Shown one piece after another: positions 47,078-59,170 of a stretch of DNA of 64,000 nt. The translations under genes and the position numbers were made by a program. Each line of letters begins with the position of its first letter. Position 1 is the stretch's first letter. Origin of the DNA: Davidsoniella eucalypti (Eukaryota; Ascomycota; Sordariomycetes; Microascales; Ceratocystidaceae); assembly GCA_004009845.1 (NCBI GenBank), contig RMBW01000007.1:310001-374000 (forward strand), given 5' to 3'. Under the pieces are notes generated by a model that ran no database searches, was not told where the DNA came from, and saw nothing but the letters and a program-made list of their open reading frames with translations.

Positions 47078-48787
47078 CTAATAGACGTATCTGAACTGCG
47101 GGATCTTGCGATCACTCCTATCAGCCAGTGTCATATCGATATCAGCGCCTATAGTCTCTTGGATAGCTAGCCGATCCCGACGCTTGTTTTCGTACTGTAG
47201 ATAGAATCTCAGCGCCAAGCAAGCGAGGGCGCTGATGGCAAAACAGATAATCATAGACAAGAAACCACTGGGGTAACTCGGTGCCTCGCTCTCGAAAAAC
47301 AGATATGGGCCAATGATGTTTCCGACGCAGTATGCCATGAATACCATCGCACTCACCGTGGTTTTCTTGGTGAAGCCACCAATGTTGGAACTCGTCATGG
47401 ACATGACCATGGGGAAAGCGCCTGAGAAGCCCACCTGTATGCCAAGACCGAATAGTCGTGCTACGCGGTGTGAATGCGGCAACTCACGGACCATGACGGA
47501 GCCAACAACACTCGCAACCATGCAGAAAAACATGAAGAGTGTACGGGTCTGGGGGATCAAGGTGCTGCCGATAGCGCAGATCACGACGAATGTAAACTGG
47601 AAGGCTGTGGCAATCATGTTGAGTAGCATGGTGTGAAGCGTTGAGTAGCCAAACCCTTTGATGACAATACTTCCAAACTAAATATAGGGCATAGTTTCAG
47701 TCAGTGGCCCACGTCTTTATATATCCATTATTATGGGAACTCACAGTAACTAGCCCGTTGTTAGGGATGCTGCATGACATCTGGATCAGCACCAACAGCC
47801 AAGCTTGGGGATCTGTTAGAGCATCGACCATCTGGTCCTTCTTCCACTCGTTGCTCTTGATGGTCGTCATGTTATCCCGGACTCTCAGCAACGCCTTGGC
47901 ACGGTCAGATTTTGTCAAGAAACGCGCATGTAGTGGTGAATCGGGCAAAAAGATGGCCACTACCGCAGAATAAGCCACCGTGCAGGCGCCAAAGACGAGA
48001 AAGATGGCTTTCCATGGTGGGATAGCGTCGATATGGCCGATGCCATAGCCAGTCACGCCGCCGAAGAAACCGGCACACGTGTTACCGAGGAACCAGGCGC
48101 CTTGCCGGATGGGCTGTTCAGACCGTCGATACCACATGGCAATCATCACCGTTAGGCCTGGGGCAATGGCAGCTTCTGCAATACCGAGAAAGAACCGGGC
48201 AACGAGCAGGCCGGCGGCGTTGGTGGCCAAGGCAGTCAGCATCATGACGGAGCCCCAGGCAAATCTATACCGTTAGAAGCCTGTCCGGTCGTACAGGGCG
48301 GCAATACTGCACTTACAGTGATATAGCAATAATCTTGGCGATGGGGAACCGGACTAGCAAAACACTAACCGGGTACGACGCTGCTAGGTAGCCGAAATAG
48401 TATATCGACCCGGCCCAACTATAATCTAGGCCAGTAAGGTTCAGGTCGGTGCGTAGGCCAGTAATGGCAGCGTACGATAGACTACTCTTGTCGAGAAACT
48501 GGAACAAGTAGGCACATGCCATGACGGGAAGCAGACTATCAAACAGATTATAATTGGTTAGGAAGTTCTCCAATCATGGTATCAGGGCAACCAAAAGTGC
48601 CCATTTCTGGATATAGAACACACCATAGGTCGATCTTGCGCAATATGCGCCTGTCTTCCTCGGGAGATAGCTCGAGGCTAGAAACAGTTCCTTCGAGAAG
48701 ATCATGAGCTTCCTTGGCAAAAGAACCGCCACCGACATTGTGCGTGTCGGTGACAGTGGCGTCCAGCGACTTTTCATCGGTAGACAT
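47078..48787 (-). CDS. MFS transporter of the allantoate/anion:cation symporter (Dal5-like) family
   Basis: Four exons, 48787-48624, 48535-48317, 48264-47745 and 47677-47078, give 500 aa. Introns are 48536-48623 (GTGTGT..GATAG), 48265-48316 (GTAAGT..TATAG) and 47678-47744 (GTGAGT..TTTAG); every junction keeps frame. The upstream ATG-less frame was ignored and MSTDEKSLDATV taken as the start. Diagnostic blocks are RRILRKIDL near the N-terminus, YLFQFLDKSSLSYAAITGL in TM1, RFFLGIAEAAIAPGLTVMIAMWY (the family signature in TM4-5), SIPNNGLVT-FGSIVIKGFGYST around intron 3, and GFTKKTTVSAMVFMAYCVGNIIGPY near TM11. Relatives carry allantoate, ureidosuccinate, dipeptides, nicotinate, biotin-pathway intermediates or other small anions. 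It is convergent with the NCS1 gene; both may serve nitrogen or vitamin scavenging. Confidence 0.88.
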
Positions 48788-50081
48788 GTTGTCAATAGCC
48801 AAAAGACAGACGATATAGAGCTGGTGCAGGTGTCAAGCGAATAGTCATGAAATGCGAGCGATCTATCCGAGGAAAGATGCCACGAGGAGAGAGGCTACGC
48901 GGTTCTTATATATGTCGTAATGAGTCTATGTCCGCCACATCTTATCACGTCCACACAGCCATGAAGCGTTTGCATGCCGTTTATCCCTGTGCTTGAACCT
49001 GATAACGGACCACTCAGTTATCAATACCGAAGGTGTCAACTGCACCAAAGGGCATGCTCTTGTTGCGGGGTGGGAGATGCGCCACCCATCAACAGCACGA
49101 ACCCCGACTCGGGAAGAGGTACGTTGTATTATTGACCTAATAGGCTTAATAGCGTGATACAGATAGCACTAAGGCCGGACAAACCACTGTAGATCGGAAC
49201 TATCATCATGCCTCTAATCGCCCCCCCGCCTGATAGCCAGCGTTTCAATCGAGGAATATAGGTATAGTTACATACAACAGATCCGACGTTCTTCAGACTG
49301 AGTGTTTACATCTCGGAATTTCCCAGTAGAACGATCACACGGTCTTCGATGGAACGTGCCAATCAATGCTTGTTTAAACATGATCTAGGGCAAGGGGGAC
49401 TCACTGATAAGACTGCACCCCGCGCTGCGACCATACAGCTAGATAGAGAACATACACATATCTGCATACATGGTTATATATACAAAGGCCTAGCTCCATC
49501 TGCGACGAGCTGTCGTTGTTGTTTCCGGAAGGTGGCGCATTTTCCCGACAAACTGTCCATCTTTCGAGGTGCCATGATTGGCTTGAACAGCAAATTAGTC
49601 ACATTGAATCGAGGCCTTAGCTAGCTTGGGGTTTCTTTGCCATCAATGGACAGCGGGTCTTCCCCCAACGTTCATGAACGTGCAAGTGAACGCCACAGTT
49701 TTACAATATCGAACGACAGTCAGTTTTGCCATCTATTTATGAAGTGCTAGCTGCTGATATTCTTTGTGACACCCAAACCCGCGTTTTCGCGATCAAGTCA
49801 TCTATGTCTGCCGCTGACTTCGTATCTCGTAGATTGAAAGCAAAGGTGTGGGTAGTATTTCAAGAGAAACGGCAAACACCGGTGTTATCAAATCCTACCC
49901 GTTCCAATATCAAACCCATCTTCCATTCATTCTAACCCCTCCTTTCAGGACAATATATTCCTTTCCTCGAGACAGCACAAGACAACAAAAGCACATGTGT
50001 AAAATCAGTGACAAGTCTTAACGAGGCCCTGTTATTACCTTCATAAAAATCAAGATTTATATAAGTAGTATACTTGTGCCA
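48788..50081. other. Spacer upstream of the MFS gene
   Basis: About 1.3 kb without a recognisable gene. Short ORFs at 49349-49624 and 49726-49935 show no domain. Confidence 0.5.
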
Positions 50082-50123
50082 CGCCACACAATGTATCTAT
50101 CGATGTAGATATATTGTGTGGCG
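50082..50123. repeat. Near-perfect 19-bp inverted repeat (hairpin)
   Basis: Arms at 50082-50100 and 50105-50123 pair with two mismatches around a 4-base loop (cgat). It begins 14 bp beyond the stop of the decayed kinase-like gene. It could be a miniature palindromic element or a transcript-end hairpin; no target-site duplication is obvious. Confidence 0.7.
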
Positions 50124-50137
50124 CGAGTAATACTCCG

Positions 50138-51033
50138 TCACACCGAAACATGAGCTCGGTCCATGTACAGCCTCTTAGACTTCTCTTCTTGCTCAGAATC
50201 AATGATCATCAGCTTCCCTGATTCAAGGTCTTGTAGAATATTTCTCTCTTCAAGATCCCCATGCTCAACACCATATTCCGCCATTTGAGAAGCCATCTCT
50301 CTAAGGTAGTTGTAGCCTTCCTCCGACAGCGCTGTGACAGACTCGCCAGCATAAGAAAGTAAAAGAACATGCTTATAATCATGGAGCCTCAGAGGAATTC
50401 CCATCTTCAGCATGACACTTCCAAGACAAACAGGAATAGCAGTTCCTTAGAGTCTCCTGAGTTTTGAATAAGCAAGCTCTTTTACAAGCAGCCACAGATC
50501 TTCACTCTCAATACCTTTTCCAACAAATGTATAGCCAAATGGGTATAATGTGAGTTTGACCAAGGACTCAACAGCACCATGTTTGTTCAGATCTTCACAG
50601 CCATTGTCACGATTATCGTCCATTTGAATCTTGATAGCATTCAAGAACTGAGATAAACTCAAGGTATGACGTTGGCCTTGAGTATCCTCAGTAGCTTTCT
50701 AGTGGAATGGGCAATTTGGGCAGTTTTGGTCAAGGCCCAGGCCATGGACTAAACCATAGAGACATTGCTGTGTACAGTAACTAGAAAGGGGGGGCAAGCA
50801 GTTCGTGCTTGAGGCCGAAGCACAAAACTGTTGCTATGTCCTCCTCCTATACTATTATCTCCATCACCACTTTCTCCGAAGGCAGTTGGATGAGATCCTA
50901 AGCTTGAGCCTGAACTCGAGCCTACTTCGTCTGATTCGTCATCTCCATACTTAAATGGTAGGGAACGAACTTGGGATCTCAGGTCTTGAATATTCTCTAA
51001 ACTGAGTTTTGGCTGTTCAAGTGATAGGAGCAT
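50138..51033 (-). pseudogene. Decayed fungal kinase-like gene with RIP-type stops
   Basis: Reading on the minus strand recovers one protein across three broken pieces. It runs SFVLRPQ, then a frameshift at a 7-base G run (50788-50794, plus strand), then YCTQQCLYGLVHGLGLDQ and CPNCPFH. A TAG follows at 50699-50701, then LTLYPFGYTFVGKG, a TAA at 50447-50449, then GTAIPVCLGS, LLLSYAGES, GVEHGDLEERNIL and MIIDSEQ. The HGD-x3-RN and IDSE (for IDFE) motifs are those of a widespread fungal group of protein-kinase-like proteins. Both stops would arise from CAG and CAA by a C-to-T change in CpA context, the RIP signature. About 300 residues remain, and the 5' end is unclear because the frame runs on upstream of the ATG at 51033. 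Confidence 0.78.
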
Positions 51034-51753
51034 CAGCGTTAGATATAAGTAATTGGCATATAACTAACTGTGTATACTCAAATAGCTATAGAAGTAAACA
51101 ATACACCACTTGGTAATGATTATCGTAGTCGTGTCTCTTCCTAGGCATCAAGTTTGTACACACATAGCAGACTGCTCATTTATGGATTATCTTGATCATC
51201 TAGGTAAGCTAAATTGTAATGAGCTATAGCTTTGAAAGTCTAGTGCTAGTTCGCGACTGACTTAGATCTTCCAAGTTACCCAAACTAGTAGTCAATACGA
51301 TGTTTTCAACAATTCTCAATCATTGATAACACTTGTGTGCTAATTTTTGGTACAAGCAGATATCACAAACATGGACGTGAATAAGCAGACTATGTATTGA
51401 AGATGAATTTGTGTATAATGTATGAAGCTAAATTGAAAGCAGCCTGACAATCGATTTCAGAGTTCTGCATGATCGAGTTGGTGATAGTGATAATAGAAAA
51501 AAGAGGAAAAGGAAAATTTGATATGGCTGTAAGTAGCTAGAGTAATAGTAACAATGGTATTTATACCAAGAAAATGGCTAAAGGAAATGGTTCGTAAGAG
51601 TATCGTAGCAGAAAGATATTAACCGAAAATAGAAACACCAAAAAGAAAAAAAGAAAAAACAACCCCAAAACAATAAATGTAGCAAAACAGAGGATAAACG
51701 CCAGATGTTCAATCGACGTTTCTTTTTATGAAGATTAGAAAAAAATAAAAGAA
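51034..51753. other. AT-rich spacer
   Basis: No gene seen. It may hold eroded 5' exons of the kinase-like pseudogene, since its frame stays open for some codons beyond 51033. Confidence 0.4.
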
Positions 51754-52929
51754 TTAGACGGTTGCTCGGCCATCCGAGCTTCCACGGGCAGTGATACCAC
51801 GTCTTCTCTTCTTCTTCTTTTCAGTAGTTTCCTTGCCGATCAGGCGTTCTTCTTCGGGCTTCCAGGTACCCTCGAATTCATGTCTAACCATAGCAGCAGG
51901 GTCGTTGTAGCCCTTGGCGCCCATTTGACCGACACCGGGCGAGAAACCAGTAATGGGCAGGATGGCGACATCTCCAATACGGCGAGTTGTGGTCATACCA
52001 GTAAAGTTCTTCCACGATATCTCGGGGTTGACAGCCTTGAAGTACTTGGGATCGTTGAAGTAGGCCATGACGGCGTCAGTCCAGATAGCAGGGCCAGTGA
52101 ACTCGATGACATTCTTGTTAAGGGTCTTGCTCAGATCGCCGGCAGCATTGTGTTGAAGAGTCTTCTCGGTGATGCGGGCAATGACTTCACGAAGCACGGG
52201 GTGGCCAGGCTTAGCCTTAATAGTCCACTGGCAGAACTGGATGCGACGAGAGTACCACTGGGCCCAATCCGGACGATCGGGATCAGCCTCGATACCAATG
52301 ACCAGACCGAAAGTGTCGCGGGGGATGTTCTTGGGAACCCATTCGCTAGCACTCTTGAGAACACGAGTATCGATATCGGCGTAGATACCACCACGCGCAT
52401 ACAGGATAAGGTATCGGAAGAAGTCAGCCTTCAGAACGGGTAGAGGGAGCGCATTGTAGGCTTCAATGACCTCAGGTGTTCCAGAGTACAGAAGGCGCAA
52501 CAAGGGGAAAGCAACAGAATCAGTGATAACCTCGTGAATGAAGCCGGGGTGGTTAGTAGTCCAGGTAGCCTCCTGCTCGCGGAAGTTGAAAGCGCCGTCA
52601 GCCGGGTTGTTCTTCCAGGTCTGCCAGATGTAAGCAGGGAACTTGGTGGTGACATCGTACGAATACATGTACTCAAGCTTCTCGCGTAATGTCATGTGGG
52701 ACATGTCGATCATGGGCTTCTGCTTGGGGGCGATAAAACTTCCACCAGCAAGCGGGTTTGTCGCAATGACACTGGAAGCGGCGATGTTGGGAGACGCCTT
52801 CTTGGCATCCTTTGCAGAGTCTACAGCTGCTGGTGAAGCGACATCAGAGGTACTGTGGACATGTGTGATCAATAGAATCACAGCCATGATAAATATGGCA
52901 GCCGATGCGGCTCGTTTTATGGACAGCAT
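51754..52929 (-). CDS. GT32-family glycosyltransferase (Och1-like)
   Basis: A 391-aa intronless ORF. Residues about 8-25 form a single membrane anchor after a short basic cytoplasmic end (MLSIKR), giving a type II Golgi topology. A Ser/Ala/Pro-rich stem follows to about residue 80. The catalytic region has FPAYIWQTWK, LKADFFRYLILYARGGIYADIDTR with the metal-binding Asp-x-Asp at 185-187, and FTGPAIWTDAV. These are the landmarks of glycosyltransferase family 32, which includes alpha-1,6-mannosyltransferases that start N-glycan outer chains. The C-terminus is unusually basic (EKKKKRRR) and ends SSDGRATV. The donor is probably GDP-mannose, but the exact linkage cannot be read from sequence. Confidence 0.9.
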   Translation of the reverse strand: MLSIKRAASAAIFIMAVILLITHVHSTSDVASPAAVDSAKDAKKASPNIAASSVIATNPLAGGSFIAPKQKPMIDMSHMTLREKLEYMYSYDVTTKFPAYIWQTWKNNPADGAFNFREQEATWTTNHPGFIHEVITDSVAFPLLRLLYSGTPEVIEAYNALPLPVLKADFFRYLILYARGGIYADIDTRVLKSASEWVPKNIPRDTFGLVIGIEADPDRPDWAQWYSRRIQFCQWTIKAKPGHPVLREVIARITEKTLQHNAAGDLSKTLNKNVIEFTGPAIWTDAVMAYFNDPKYFKAVNPEISWKNFTGMTTTRRIGDVAILPITGFSPGVGQMGAKGYNDPAAMVRHEFEGTWKPEEERLIGKETTEKKKKRRRGITARGSSDGRATV

Positions 52930-55330
52930 GTTGACGGATGATTCGCAATGCTATTATATTGTTGAGATGTATGGTACCTCCGGACTTGATCGATTGTCGC
53001 GAGATGGATTGTAGTGCCCAATGGCGTTTTGGGCAGAACAGGTTGGGGAAGAGTAGGGATAAAGTAGTTCTGCGAACGTCAGAATGTCTCTCGTCAAATG
53101 TTGACACAACCACGACACCAGCGTGGAAAAGATAGAGAAATAGATAAGGATGTCTCGAAGACAAGAGAACAAGAACGTAGCTGGGCAGACTAGCCAAGTT
53201 AAGTAGTACTTGTTGAGATACAAGGGGAGTTCAGAGAGTGTAGAGGGTGTATGTAGATAACGACGTTGCCTTTAGTCAAGAAACACGCAAGCATAAGCCT
53301 CCACCAAAAAGGTTTCACAGCTGGGCTCGGTCCAAAGAAAAGAAAAAAGGCGAAACAGAGTATAATGTAGCGAGAAGAGGAGTACCCGTATAGTCGATGG
53401 CGGGTGACAGAAGAAGACTGGATGATGAAGAGAGAGAAGTGGGACAGGAATGTTGAATGCAGGGACAAAAGCATCAATATATATGTGCATAGAGTTTTAT
53501 CTGTGTACAGATACGCAAGGAGAATACTGCGTGATGGCTAGCTGGCAAAAGTAGTCGTCGTCCGTTGCTCTAAGCCTGCTCGGGTCTAGCGTGTAGTTGC
53601 ATCAAGATGGGCAAAATAGGGCCCAGCCGATGTCTGCACACCCAAGGCGAAAGGAACCGTGAATGTATGTACAGTTCAGTCGTCGTCGTTGCCGTAAAGC
53701 TCCTCTCTTCGTGGCAGGCAGCGTTGCTTATTCTAGACGCCAAAGAAGCTTTGACTAGAGCTTTGGGTGGTATTCTGCAAAGATAGGTATCGAGGCGAAT
53801 GCGCAATATAATGCCACATTTTATTGGTCTCTACTCAGAACGGCGATGACTAGTAAATTCGCTACTACAGGCCTGCGGTTTATGATAGAGGGCGTGCTCC
53901 AGGGGCACTAATAAGTACATGTACTAATTGTACAGTGTATATTTACAGTGGTATGCTGAGCCCTACAACGGGGGTAGGGGCCCTGGCCACGTTCCGTCTA
54001 TGTTGATATTAGTCGAGTGCTCAGAAACGCTTAGTGATTCTAAAGCTCAAGGAGGGAAGGGGGGCTTGGCTGTTTACTTGTGTTTGGAACTGGGATCGTC
54101 AACCTATTTACTGAGGCTAGGGCTTTTCCAGTTGGATTGGCAATCAAGGCTTGAGAAATTCGATGGAAGGCCAATGGTGGACATGCACTAATGGCTTCAA
54201 TCTGTTGATATATCTGTTGTTGTTGTTGTTGGTGTCGTTGTTGTTTTTCCATGTTATTATTTTGTTATAGTACACTGCAAGGCTGATGATGGAGGCAAAT
54301 TGTGCTCCGACCTTTCTTTTCTACTTTTAGTAGTAACTAACTTTTCTGTTAAGCAAGACTTGGTTCCCACAGTTGCCTATTCTAAAAGTAACCGCTATCC
54401 TGGTATGTGTGTGAATACTTTTGGTCTGGATCATAGCCTGGCCTGGCTGTGTTTTAGACTATGAAGCCAGTAAAGATCGGCCGCTGTTACAAAAGACATC
54501 TGTGGGCGGTACTGCACATGCGTTCTAAGCAGGCCCAACAGTGCATTAGGCTTCTACAACTACCATTACAACTTAATTTAGAACCCAAAAGAAACTCGCT
54601 AGTTGTCCCATTGTTCATCTCACTCCACTGCCGGTCACTTGTATTTAGCGTATATTCTTCTTTTTTACAGCGTATTTACCATTCTAGGCCTTAGCTCTCG
54701 ACTTAACTCAAATTAATCTGCTAGGGGACTCTGACGATCCGGTTGTTCGTACAGTAGATCGCATATATGTATGTTTAAATATCTTTCGTACGCCCTTGCG
54801 CTGAACAGGCGACAGATGGGATCAGCAAAATGGACATTTCGTTTCTTGCACGTTTATCATCCGCTAATACATACATACATACACACATACATATCACTTC
54901 TAGCGGGAAGCCAAAATGCTGCATTTTACAGTTATCAGTAGTTGTAGTTCTTCAAGCTCCGCGGCACTTCGTTCGTTCTGCTGTGATCCAGATGGATAAG
55001 CCTCCATTTTTCTCCAACGTGACTACTTATCTCCCAATTAACTACCTCAGTACTAGAGCAAGTTAATATAGTCATTATTACATATTTCCAAAATATTTGC
55101 TTGAATTGCATGGGCAGACTCTGAACCGTGTGTTTTTTAGTATCTTGGCAGTCCCTTTTCCGCGTCACTTGGTGGTCAAATTCAAAAGCAATGATACATT
55201 CTAAAAAATAAAATAAAAAGGCTCATAGCACGTCCCCATGGCATAAGGTAGTTGGTTCAAATCCAGCTGAAGCAAAACTACTACTAAAGTCCATCCTATG
55301 CTATAGTAGTGTATCTAAAGGTTTATACAG
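52930..55330. other. Spacer with simple repeats
   Basis: The upstream region of the glycosyltransferase, then AT-rich DNA. A tgttgttgttgttgttgg-type triplet run lies near 54213-54245 and a catacatacatac run near 54868-54893. A tRNA T-arm-like sequence at 55251 is listed separately. No gene seen. Confidence 0.45.
55251..55267 (+). other. tRNA T-arm-like sequence (box B)
   Basis: GTTGGTTCAAATCCAGC folds as a 5-bp stem (GTTGG/CCAGC, one G-T pair) around the 7-base loop TTCAAAT, just like a tRNA T-arm. It matches the Pol III box B. No matching acceptor stem or D-arm is visible upstream, so it is a tRNA relic or part of a tRNA-derived element. Retroposon copy B begins 64 bp downstream. Confidence 0.35.
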
Positions 55331-55619
55331 CCTCTCCAATCACCAAGTTCTGCAGAAGGTAGATAGATGTCAGGTAATAAACATACTGTTTTGAAAGGGT
55401 TTATAATGCAAGGAGCTACAAATTGCTTGGAGGTTTTGAGACAGGTTCCCAACGAGGCGGTTTTTCCCGGAAAGGATTAGAAGTTGAAATGCACAGGAAT
55501 AGCATAACGAAACCATAACAAGCCTGTCACTGTTGAGAAGTAGGTTTCCCTTCACCTTGCATGGATACCGAGGTGCTACATAGCTGTCAAGAGTTCCATT
55601 TCCACCTTAATAAAAATGA
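55331..55619 (+). mobile_element. Retroposon copy B
   Basis: Closely similar to 221-560 over its whole length, with shared stretches such as agttctgcagaaggtagat, tttttcccggaaaggattag, taccgaggtgctacatagct and ccaccttaataaaaatgaat. It lacks about 45 bp present in copy A (equivalent to about 412-430 and 455-505). The 3' end runs into an A-rich sequence without a clean poly(A) tail. No clear target-site duplication was found. Confidence 0.75.
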
Positions 55620-58600
55620 ATTATGAAATATGAAATAAAACAGATACTTCCAGATGTAGGCGCTACATCAAGTGTTTCAATGGAGCAATGTCACTGATAT
55701 AAACTAGTTTAAGTATTCTGTTCTACCTTGAGAACTGACTAGTTATCGTCCTTTTTATTCCTTTCCTCATCATCATATTTTTGCATAGTCATAGATGGAT
55801 CTAGCCTAGTCGACGAGCAACCAAAAATAGGTATGTATAGCGAGTAGAATCTCCCTCAAAGACCCTCGATACTTCTTAGCAGAACCCACTAGCCACGCAC
55901 TACCTACCTGTAAAAAGTCGGCTGAAGAGACAAACGCACTCGGTTTTATTTACCGTAATAGTTGATGGATCAGTAGGGTCACGGGCTTTTCGCTGCTGGG
56001 GCTTGCTCAAGCATTTAACTGTGTGATGCAAACTTTCCGATGGCCCTTGGGGCACTTTAAAGGGGTGAGGCTATGCAAAGCAGCCCACCGGAAGGAAAAA
56101 GACTGACGGATGGAGAAAAAGGAAAAAGTTCAGGAAAAGGGCCTATTGTCATCAATAACGGCATCCGACCGGAAAACATCTGGGTTGCTGATAGGGCGTT
56201 CTCCTAGTAGTCGGTAGAATCATTGTTTCGAAGTGCCAAGAAAACTTTCTTTCACAATCGAAGTTGTCAATAGTAAATCCCGTTTTGTCGAACAGGTTCA
56301 AACTGCCGATTTGCTTCCAATCGCATCGTTTTGGGTGCTTTGTTTCAGTGTGAGGCCTACAATATATCTCAGTAAATTATATGTATGAACTATAGCTATA
56401 CATCAAAGGCTGCTAACTCGGATGTTTTGGGCAAACGACCTGATACAATGAGTTGTCTATTGTAGGTCTGGAATAATGGCCTCCTGGCTCAGTAAACACA
56501 CTAATCTGTTTAACCATGGGGCACAGTGAAGTGAGATAAAACTACCATAAGCCTATTAGTGTTCCTGCTTCTTTTTTATTCTACTTCGAATAGGGCTTCC
56601 CTCTACCACTACCTCATATTACAGTATGTTTTCATGCCGTCTGAAGTCGTTTCAAGACGGAGTTGCAGCTTGCTTCAGAAAATTTTCCTCATGCAATAAG
56701 TATGTAAATACCCGAAAGTTCAAAGATGCATATCTACAGATATATATGTACCAAATCATATTTATATATTTTGGCCCAACCATGTATCTTCTTCGTTTAA
56801 AGATGTGATTGACACTGTCGTCCCATGTGATTTTTGATCTAAAAATGTAGTAACCAAGCCAACAATGGAAAGCGTACATGACTATCGGTAGATACATACA
56901 ACCATTAGTATGAGACGGGTTTTACTCAACTTGCAGAAACGCGGCCTAATCATGATTCTGTTCATCTCTTTACGGAAATGGGATATATTTTGAGATATGT
57001 ACGCTACTGTACATGTACATACATGCATGATATCCAGGGTAATACTCCAAGAGCCTGTGCAGTTCATACGTCGGCCGGCAAGCCCCGGACATGTACATAT
57101 GTTTATTATATGTGTGCATGCATACGGCATCATTCATTATGCCCGAAGGCTGAGCCCATTATGTGTGTGTCCAGGCAATCTCTAGCACACGTGCCAAGCA
57201 AGAAATTACAGTGTTTGTCAGAGGTGACAAGATATAAGGTGTAGTAGGGAGTATAAATGGGACTGAGGAGCATTGAGTACTGTATAAGCACCACTGTGCC
57301 TAACAAACAGTCCCAAGCTCCAAAGGCTGTTGCAAACAAAGTTGTAAGGAAAAGATCCCAAATGGTTCGATCAAGTAACTATGTACTGTATATACACACA
57401 CTATCACCGGAAATTGCTATAGTCCTAAGCAGTGGTACGCCATCTACCAGTGTCGATGTGCAAGCAAATACACTACGATAAATCACAAACTTCATGTGTA
57501 CGTCATGTTTGTTTATTATTCATTAATCTTATGGAATGAAGATGTTATGTACATCATGTTATGTTACTACATTCTTGTTACAACGGCTCAGAAAACGGGT
57601 GCTAGTGAGACTTTGTGGCTGGATCCGTGGTCGATTTATCTGTAGACAGTGTAAGTATTAGATCAGTACCAAATAAATAACCCACAAGTCAGCTACTATT
57701 CAGCATGTGTTTCATCACGTCTCTTTTTTTGCCCTTCCGGAAGCATCATAGTGCTCGGCGTTTCGAGTTGAAAACAAGATCTACGACCCTTCGAAACCAC
57801 TTGAGTTCTACCTCTGGAATAGTCGCCTTCCTCCGAAAATACCCAAACAAGATAGCCTAATTTCTGGTTACCTTCATGGGATGAATCTTAAGTTCTCACT
57901 TGAGACTTTTGAAAGTTTGAGCAAGCCACAAATTCTAAGCCACCCAGGCTCCAATTCTGCAGTCATGATGTTGATGCCAGTCAGCTAATACTGATCACCA
58001 ATTACTGCATCTCATGGTTGTTCAACATTGTTTCAGGATCTCATCCAGCCGTAAATGTCGCCTGTATTATTGTCAGGATCAAGTCATAGAATCTGATGGG
58101 CATTTATTACATTGCGATTGCCGCGATGGAATGAATTCTTTTAGCTAAACAGTTAGTAGTGGCATTAAAAAGGGTCGTACCCACAGAACACGTAATCCGG
58201 TCTCATATAAATATGTGTAGATTCTTCTACTTTGGTTGATTTCCTATTTCTAGATGTCATCCGAAACAGAACAAAATCCATACCTGGCCATATTTTGCGC
58301 CGTGATTTTCTTGAGATCGACGCCCTAGAGGAGCCTGGTAAAATAAAATAAATAATAAGAATAAAAAGAATAAAAAATGCATACACCTCCACAAGATATT
58401 CTGGTATACTTCGTCAATTGGCAAGTCCGATGGGCCCATTCACCGGCACACCGCCGAAAGCATTAAATGCAACACGCTATAAAAACCTCATAATATCATA
58501 TACTACATACAGATATGTACATATGTATACAAAGAAATCTTCATAGCTCTACAGCTCCATAAGATAAATGAATCAATGAGGAGACTCTACGTCTTTTAGC

Positions 58601-59170
58601 CGCTGGCCCTCTCTTGAGCCACATTATTTTTCGTATTCTCTGCTTACTTCAAAAAAAACCTGACCAAGAGTTGATTTTCACATTCTCCCTACAAAATGTC
58701 CTGCCGCGTCATCATCATGCACTTTTGCTCTGCTCAGCTTCCTGTCTTCTCTTCGCCCCCCATTCTGGTTGTTGAATCATCGGTTCTTATTTCTGATATA
58801 TTGATATGTAAAAGATGTGTGATTGTATTAACTGCACTCGATGGATGGGAAGGATGAAATTGCGCAAGTTTGAACATGGCTAGGGTTACGAAAATAAGGG
58901 TCCAGTGACAATGAACGGCTAGATCATCATGCAAGCCCCCTATTAGTTTAGCCCCACTATTTCATCAGGCCATATTCACAATCACACTGTAGATTGCTAT
59001 AATGAAAATAATGATCTTAACATCATGTTAATTTCTTAGTATAGTTACTGATAAATATATATTATATATCTATACCGCCTAATCCTCATACTGAGCGGTC
59101 ATTTGACTGATATTTATGTTGTCGAATCCATCTCCTTTCAAACAACAACAATAGCTACACTATAGTCGCG
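55620..59170. other. AT-rich spacer
   Basis: More than 3.5 kb without a recognisable gene. Short ORFs show no domain. Sequence is rich in TA dinucleotides, in keeping with RIP-affected land. Confidence 0.5.
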
